From positions 1 to 8,440 of the forward strand of contig CAZIYV010000141.1 of assembly GCA_964543575.1 (NCBI GenBank): a stretch of 8,440 nt of DNA, written 5' to 3'. Positions 5,131 to 8,440 of the stretch are shown here, one piece after another (position 1 is the stretch's first letter; every line of letters starts with the position of its first letter). Below the pieces are notes generated by a model. It was not told where the DNA came from and made no database searches. It saw only the letters and a list, made by a program, of their open reading frames with translations. Source of the stretch: Pelotomaculum_B sp964543575 (GTDB taxonomy: Bacteria; Bacillota; Desulfotomaculia; Desulfotomaculales; Pelotomaculaceae). The position numbers were made by a program, and so were the translations under genes.

Positions 5131-6036
5131 ATGGCCCAGACCATTTCCATCGGCGCCACGCAGCATATCGATCTGCTCAAGGCTGAACTGGGCCGGGAAT
5201 TAAACCTTTTCAACAAAGAAGGTTTAAAAGTAGACCTGGAGGAAAACCCGGCCGGAAAATTTACTTTTCTGGCCTTCAGTGTTTCTAACTGCGGTTCACG
5301 TATAATCAGCCAGGATGAAGTGCAGTCGGTATTCAAGCACTACCTTGCCGATATAATTTCCGATATTATCTTGACCCACTGGGAGGACATTTTACTAAAA
5401 GACATCATCAGGGAAAACTACTACTATTTTGGTGAAGAAGAAAAGAGTTTAATCTACGATTACGCCCTGCGGCATATTAACCGGGAAGGGCAGGAGGTCG
5501 GGCACACCCTGTACTGGGCCAACCGGAAAAGCAGGATCTTACATAAGCTTATCGACTTCCTGCATCACAACAACCGTATTATAATAGAAGGTTTTATCAG
5601 GTTCAGGCTAAAAGAGTACGTTGGTGAGTTAAAAGAAGCGGCTGAAAAAGCGGTGGACGATTTTTTGATTGAGAGGGAGTACCGGGAATTCGTCCAGCTT
5701 TTAAAGTATTTTGTGGAGATCCAGGAGCCGAAGGTCGATCTGGTGCACGTGTTGATCAGGGGGAACGGGATTTTCAAACTGTATGACGGGAATATGCAGC
5801 CAATTAGAAGCGACTACATGGAAGGTTTTATGATCGACCTGGCGGAGAACGAGATAAATTATGAAGACCTTTTAATCAGTGCCCTGATTACCATAGCCCC
5901 CAGGGAGATCACCCTGCATTACAAAAGCAACGGGGGCGGCATGTCCACCACCCTGGAAACCATAAGGAACGTTTTCACCGGCCGGGTAAAAGAATGTGCG
6001 GGCTGCGCTTTGTGCGGCACAGGCAGGAAGTTCTGA
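5131..6036 (+). CDS. ytxC: Putative sporulation protein YtxC
   Basis: The product is a 301-aa soluble protein of the YtxC family, which is restricted to endospore formers. Its biochemical role is not established. The recognisable region runs from an N-terminal alpha/beta part to a helical middle rich in aromatic and charged residues (ENYYYFGEEEKSLIYDYALRH at about 111-131, IIIEGFIRFRLKEYV at about 150-164) and a C-terminal region (MIDLAENEINYEDLLISALI, then ITIAPREITLHY). The protein ends in ECAGCALCG with Cys289, Cys292 and Cys295, a possible metal-binding CX2CX2C tail. ATG 5131 was chosen, with AAAAGGGGG 9 nt upstream. An in-frame ATG at 5059 lacks a ribosome-binding site and would start before the predicted promoter. 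Its position directly before T-box/thrS is a common arrangement in Clostridia. Confidence 0.88.
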   Translation: MAQTISIGATQHIDLLKAELGRELNLFNKEGLKVDLEENPAGKFTFLAFSVSNCGSRIISQDEVQSVFKHYLADIISDIILTHWEDILLKDIIRENYYYFGEEEKSLIYDYALRHINREGQEVGHTLYWANRKSRILHKLIDFLHHNNRIIIEGFIRFRLKEYVGELKEAAEKAVDDFLIEREYREFVQLLKYFVEIQEPKVDLVHVLIRGNGIFKLYDGNMQPIRSDYMEGFMIDLAENEINYEDLLISALITIAPREITLHYKSNGGGMSTTLETIRNVFTGRVKECAGCALCGTGRKF

Positions 6037-6066
6037 TTAAAATATAATGATTATGCCCAGGCCTCT

Positions 6067-6080
6067 ATTTGTTGACAAAT
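6067..6080. repeat. Palindrome overlapping the -35 element of the thrS promoter
   Basis: ATTTGT-TG-ACAAAT has perfect 6-bp arms and spans the TTGACA at 6072-6077. It could be a repressor site acting at initiation, in addition to T-box control. It may equally be chance in an AT-rich promoter. Confidence 0.3.
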
Positions 6081-6100
6081 TTATGGTTAATAAATATAAT
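6072..6100 (+). promoter_or_regulatory. Consensus sigma-A promoter of the T-box/thrS transcript
   Basis: TTGACA (6072-6077), a 17-nt spacer and TATAAT (6095-6100) match the sigma-A consensus exactly. The transcript should begin near 6107, directly ahead of the T-box leader. A perfect promoter is typical where control is exerted after initiation, by attenuation. Confidence 0.9.
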
Positions 6101-6106
6101 ACCGAT

Positions 6107-6360
6107 AGAATATTGTAAATGGCCATGAAAAGGAAAGCAGGTCCCATCCCGGCCTGCAGAGAGAGGGCGCCGTGGCTGAAAGCGCCTTTAGCTGCCGGGG
6201 GAACTGAAAACCGCCTTGGAGCCGCCGGCTGAAATGAAAGTAAGCCGGGCCGGAGAGCAGACGTTAACTGCCGCGAGAGAGGAAGGTACTTCTTCCTAAC
6301 CAGGGTGGAACCGCGGGAAATCCCGTCCCTGACTGTATACAGTCAGGGACGTTTCTTTTT
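6107..6360 (+). promoter_or_regulatory. T-box riboswitch leader (threonine) controlling thrS
   Basis: This leader RNA senses uncharged tRNA. Seen in order: a GAGAGAGG segment and GGCGCC...GGCTGAAAGCGCC hairpin of stem I (about 6161-6186); the specifier region GAAAACCGCCTTGGAGC, where ACC (6210-6212) reads as a threonine codon; the CTGAAA...AAGTA and GACGTTA elements; stem III AGGAAG/CTTCCT; and the canonical T-box AGGGTGGAACCGCGG (6302-6316). The UGGA (6306-6309) in the bulge should pair with a tRNA 3' end of UCCA. CAGGG (6301-6305) with CCCTG (6327-6331), plus CGGG with CCCG, form the antiterminator, which excludes the terminator at 6325-6350. Uncharged tRNA-Thr binding should favour readthrough into thrS. 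The specifier placement was done by eye against the family pattern and is less certain than the T-box itself. Confidence 0.92.
6325..6360 (+). terminator. T-box attenuator terminator
   Basis: GTCCCTGACTGTA (6325-6337) is followed immediately by its perfect complement TACAGTCAGGGAC (6338-6350), then GTTTCTTTTT. This strong hairpin plus U-run is the default terminator of the leader. Its 5' side (6325-6331) is shared with the antiterminator. Confidence 0.92.
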
Positions 6361-6372
6361 CACCCAGTAAAC

Positions 6373-6455
6373 AGGCAAACGGGGACGGTTCTTGCCTTGC
6401 CCAAAGGCAAACGGGGACGGTTCCGGACTTGCCTTCGAGCAAACGGGGACGGTTC
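6373..6455 (+). repeat. Three direct repeats with 32-bp period, core GCAAACGGGGACGGTTC
   Basis: The identical 17-nt sequence GCAAACGGGGACGGTTC starts at 6375, 6407 and 6439, exactly 32 bp apart, with 15-nt intervals. The first two copies are also hairpins: AGGCAA (6373-6378) faces TTGCCT (6392-6397), and AAGGCAA (6404-6410) faces TTGCCTT (6429-6435). The third has a one-mismatch version (AGCAAA/TTCGCT). The core GGGGACGGTTC recurs inverted at 6565 and 6618. The array lies downstream of the T-box terminator, so it is transcribed only upon readthrough. Confidence 0.9.
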
Positions 6456-6488
6456 CTGATTCGCTAGATAAATGGGACTTGGGCTGAG

Positions 6489-6545
6489 AAGATGTAGGTG
6501 CGACTTTAGTCGCACATTGTTCGGATAAATCCGAACCTACATCTT
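6489..6545. repeat. Y-shaped (three-way junction) nested inverted repeat
   Basis: Outer arms AAGATGTAGG (6489-6498) and CCTACATCTT (6536-6545) enclose two inner hairpins. One is TGCGACT-TT-AGTCGCA (6499-6514) and the other TTCGGAT-AA-ATCCGAA (6520-6535). Read as RNA or single-stranded DNA it folds as a stem with two side arms. I recall similar GTAGGTGCGACT...TTCGGAT repeats scattered in other bacterial genomes, but cannot verify that here. It sits between the direct and inverted copies of the GGGGACGGTTC core. Confidence 0.88.
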
Positions 6546-6603
6546 TTGAGACAGGAGTGAGACAGGAGAACCGTCCCCTTGTCTCAAACACCCTTGTCTC
6601 AAA
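6544..6603. repeat. Hairpin repeat with GAGACA arms around the AACCGTCCCC core
   Basis: TGAGACA (6558-6564) and TGTCTCA (6580-6586) flank the core GGAGAACCGTCCCCT (6565-6579). An outer copy of the same arms, TTTGAGACA (6545-6553) and TGTCTCAAA (6595-6603), surrounds it. The core is the reverse complement of that in the 32-bp repeats. No T-run follows, so it is not a simple terminator. Confidence 0.88.
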
Positions 6604-6610
6604 CATCTTT

Positions 6611-6650
6611 TGACACAGGAGAACCGTCCCCTTGTGTCACCCTTGTGTGA
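6611..6650. repeat. Hairpin repeat with GACACA arms around the same core
   Basis: TGACACA (6611-6617) and TGTGTCA (6633-6639) flank GGAGAACCGTCCCCT (6618-6632), identical to the core of the preceding hairpin. The arms differ from that copy by one base on each side, in a way that preserves pairing. A partial extra arm, TTGTGTGA, follows (6643-6650). The upstream ACATCTTTTGA (6603-6613) repeats the sequence at 6539-6549, indicating a duplicated block of about 64 bp. Confidence 0.88.
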
Positions 6651-6677
6651 CCTATATTTGAAAAGGATGTGTTTACT

Positions 6678-8440
6678 ATGGTTGAGAACAGCAAGATCAA
6701 AGTGACCCTGCCGGATGGCGGCGCCAGGGAATACCCGGCAGGCATTGCGCTGATAGACATAGCCAAAGATATCAGCCCGCGTTTGGCCAGAGAAGCCCTG
6801 GTAGCGAAGGTGGACGGCCAACTGACTGACCTGTCGCGGTCGCTGGAGCGTGACGCCGCGGTGGAATTTTTAAACTTTGAAGACGAAGAGGGCCGGCAGG
6901 TCTACCGCCACAGCACCGCCCACGTCATGGCCCAGGCCTGCCAGAAGCTTTTCCCCGGCATCAAGCTGGCCATAGGGCCGGCCATAGCCGATGGTTTTTA
7001 TTACGACTTTGACACCACCGAGCCGTTCACCACTGAAGATTTGGGCGTAATCGAAAAAGAGATGGAGGCTATCATCAAGGCCGACCTGCCTTTTGAGCGC
7101 TCCGAGTACGCGCGGCCGGACGCGCTGGACCTGTTCAGCAGCTCCGGCCAGGACTATAAGGTGGAATTGATCGAGGACCTGCCCGTTGAAGCGCCCCTGT
7201 CCGTTTACCGCCAGGGCGCCTTTACGGATCTGTGCATGGGCCCGCATGTTCCTTCCACCGGCCGCCTAAAATCGGTCAAGCTTTTAAACGTGGCCGGCGC
7301 TTACTGGCGCGGCAGCGAAAAGAACAAGATGCTCCAGCGGATCTACGGAACTTCCTTTCCCAAGAAATCCCTGCTGGACGAATACCTTTTCCGGATTGAA
7401 GAGGCTAAGCGGCGCGACCACCGCAAGCTTGGGGCCGAGCTAGATCTTTTCAGCATCCAGGACGAGGGGCCGGGCTTTCCCTTCTTCCATCCCAAGGGCA
7501 TGATCCTGCGCAACGAGCTGGAGAAGTTCTGGCGGGAGGAGCACACTAAAAAGGGTTATCATGAAATCCGCACACCGATTATTCTGTGCCGCTCCCTGTG
7601 GGAGCAGTCCGGCCACTGGGACCATTACCGGGAGAACATGTACTTCACCAAAATCGACGAGGGTGACTACGCGGTCAAGCCGATGAACTGCCCAGGCGGC
7701 ATCATGGTTTATAAAAACAAACTGCACAGCTACCGGGAACTGCCCATACGCATGGCGGAACTGGGGTTGGTGCACCGGCACGAACTTTCCGGCGCTCTGC
7801 ACGGCCTGATGCGGGTGCGCTGTTTCACCCAGGACGACGCCCATATCTACATGCTGCCCTCACAGGTAAAGGATGAGATCATCGGAGTGATCAACATGGA
7901 GGACGATTTCTACAAGAAATTCGGCTTCCCCTACCACGTGGAGCTTTCCACCAAGCCGGAAAACGCCATGGGTTCCGATGAGGTTTGGGAGATGGCCACC
8001 GGGGCGCTGCGCGACGCCCTGGAAACCAGGGGCCTCGACTACAAGGTAAACGAGGGCGACGGCGCTTTCTACGGCCCGAAGATCGACTTTCACCTGAAAG
8101 ACACCCTGGGGCGCACCTGGCAGTGCGGCACCATTCAGCTTGACTTTGTGATGCCGGAAGTGTTTGACATGACCTATGTAGGCGAGGACGGCCAGAAGCA
8201 CCGCCCGGTGATGATCCACCGAACAATTTTCGGCAGCCTGGAGCGGTTCATCGGCATCCTCACCGAGCACTTCGCGGGAGCTTTCCCAGCCTGGCTGGCG
8301 CCCGTCCAGGTTAAAGTGATCCCAATCACCGACCGGCACGCCGCGTACGCCCAGGAAGTGGCCGACAGACTGAGCGGCAAAGGGAGCCGGCTTGAGGTGG
8401 ACGCCCGCAACGAGAAGAACAACTACAAGATCCGACAGGC
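6678..8440 (+). CDS. thrS: Threonyl-tRNA synthetase, missing only the C-terminal end
   Basis: This class II synthetase attaches threonine to tRNA-Thr in the cytoplasm. 587 codons are present, about 92% of the usual 635-640. Domains in order: TGS (1-62); the editing domain with HSTAH (His78, His82) and CMGPH (Cys186, His190), which hydrolyses Ser-tRNA-Thr; and the catalytic core. Zinc and threonine-binding residues are Cys338 (MNCPGG), His389 (TQDDAH) and His514 (IHRTIFGSLER, motif 3). Motif 2 is HRHELSGALHGLMRVR (366-381). The anticodon-binding domain starts near residue 538 (VQVKVIPITD) and runs off the right edge. ATG 6678 is preceded by AAGGA with a 10-nt gap and gives the standard N-terminus. 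The gene is controlled by the T-box leader 320 bp upstream. Position 382 is Cys (RCFTQ), where Gly is common. Confidence 0.98.
   Translation, partial: MVENSKIKVTLPDGGAREYPAGIALIDIAKDISPRLAREALVAKVDGQLTDLSRSLERDAAVEFLNFEDEEGRQVYRHSTAHVMAQACQKLFPGIKLAIGPAIADGFYYDFDTTEPFTTEDLGVIEKEMEAIIKADLPFERSEYARPDALDLFSSSGQDYKVELIEDLPVEAPLSVYRQGAFTDLCMGPHVPSTGRLKSVKLLNVAGAYWRGSEKNKMLQRIYGTSFPKKSLLDEYLFRIEEAKRRDHRKLGAELDLFSIQDEGPGFPFFHPKGMILRNELEKFWREEHTKKGYHEIRTPIILCRSLWEQSGHWDHYRENMYFTKIDEGDYAVKPMNCPGGIMVYKNKLHSYRELPIRMAELGLVHRHELSGALHGLMRVRCFTQDDAHIYMLPSQVKDEIIGVINMEDDFYKKFGFPYHVELSTKPENAMGSDEVWEMATGALRDALETRGLDYKVNEGDGAFYGPKIDFHLKDTLGRTWQCGTIQLDFVMPEVFDMTYVGEDGQKHRPVMIHRTIFGSLERFIGILTEHFAGAFPAWLAPVQVKVIPITDRHAAYAQEVADRLSGKGSRLEVDARNEKNNYKIRQ

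Noticed and set aside
6373..6455. CRISPR array (17-nt repeats at regular spacing)
   Set aside because: Repeats are only 17 nt, intervals only 15 nt and related to each other (both contain TTGCCTT), there are just three units, and no cas genes are nearby. A palindromic repeat family explains it better.
6558..6639. Intrinsic terminators or a second attenuator before thrS
   Set aside because: The hairpins have no following U-run on either strand and enclose a conserved unpaired core, so they do not look like terminators.
6343..7247. Open reading frames on the minus strand across the repeat region and thrS
   Set aside because: Those at 6343-6821 read through palindromic repeats, and those over thrS are antisense shadows of a strongly conserved coding frame. 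None has a convincing start or family resemblance.

Overview
The window looks like a chromosomal segment of a low-to-mid GC, endospore-forming Firmicute. A Peptococcaceae / Desulfotomaculum-Pelotomaculum-type anaerobe fits best. The grounds are a T-box leader ahead of thrS, a YtxC sporulation gene immediately upstream of it, LiaF-like proteins, TTG starts with strong purine-rich Shine-Dalgarno sites, and GGGGACGGTTC-type palindromic repeats that I recall from that group. No taxon can be proven from the sequence alone.

Left half, minus strand (transcribed right to left): an uncharacterised 111-aa gene (3623-3288) with its own intrinsic terminator; a compact unit of three small genes (3166-2936, 2916-2713, 2674-2585) behind an extended -10 promoter and closed by a terminator at 2516-2541; two tandem LiaF-like membrane proteins (2449-1925 and 1837-1301); and the first 396 codons of the translational GTPase TypA/BipA (1190-1), which runs off the left edge. 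The last gene of the small unit encodes a 29-residue peptide with a RiPP-leader pattern (YxxPxL, then a Thr followed by Gly-rich sequence). No modification enzyme for it is visible here.

Right half, plus strand: a HI0933/BaiN-family flavoprotein (3816-5045), the sporulation protein YtxC (5131-6036) with a possible sigma-G/F-like promoter, a consensus sigma-A promoter (6072-6100), a threonine T-box leader with terminator and antiterminator (about 6107-6360), and thrS (6678 to beyond the right edge). The ~320 bp between the T-box terminator and thrS are packed with palindromic repeats: three 32-bp-period direct repeats, a Y-shaped nested inverted repeat, and two hairpins that carry the same core in the opposite orientation and have different but self-complementary arms.

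The typA, ytxC and thrS genes are ordinary housekeeping or sporulation genes. The parts most worth a second look are the orphan RiPP-like peptide with its two small companions, and the composite repeat cluster inserted in the thrS leader.
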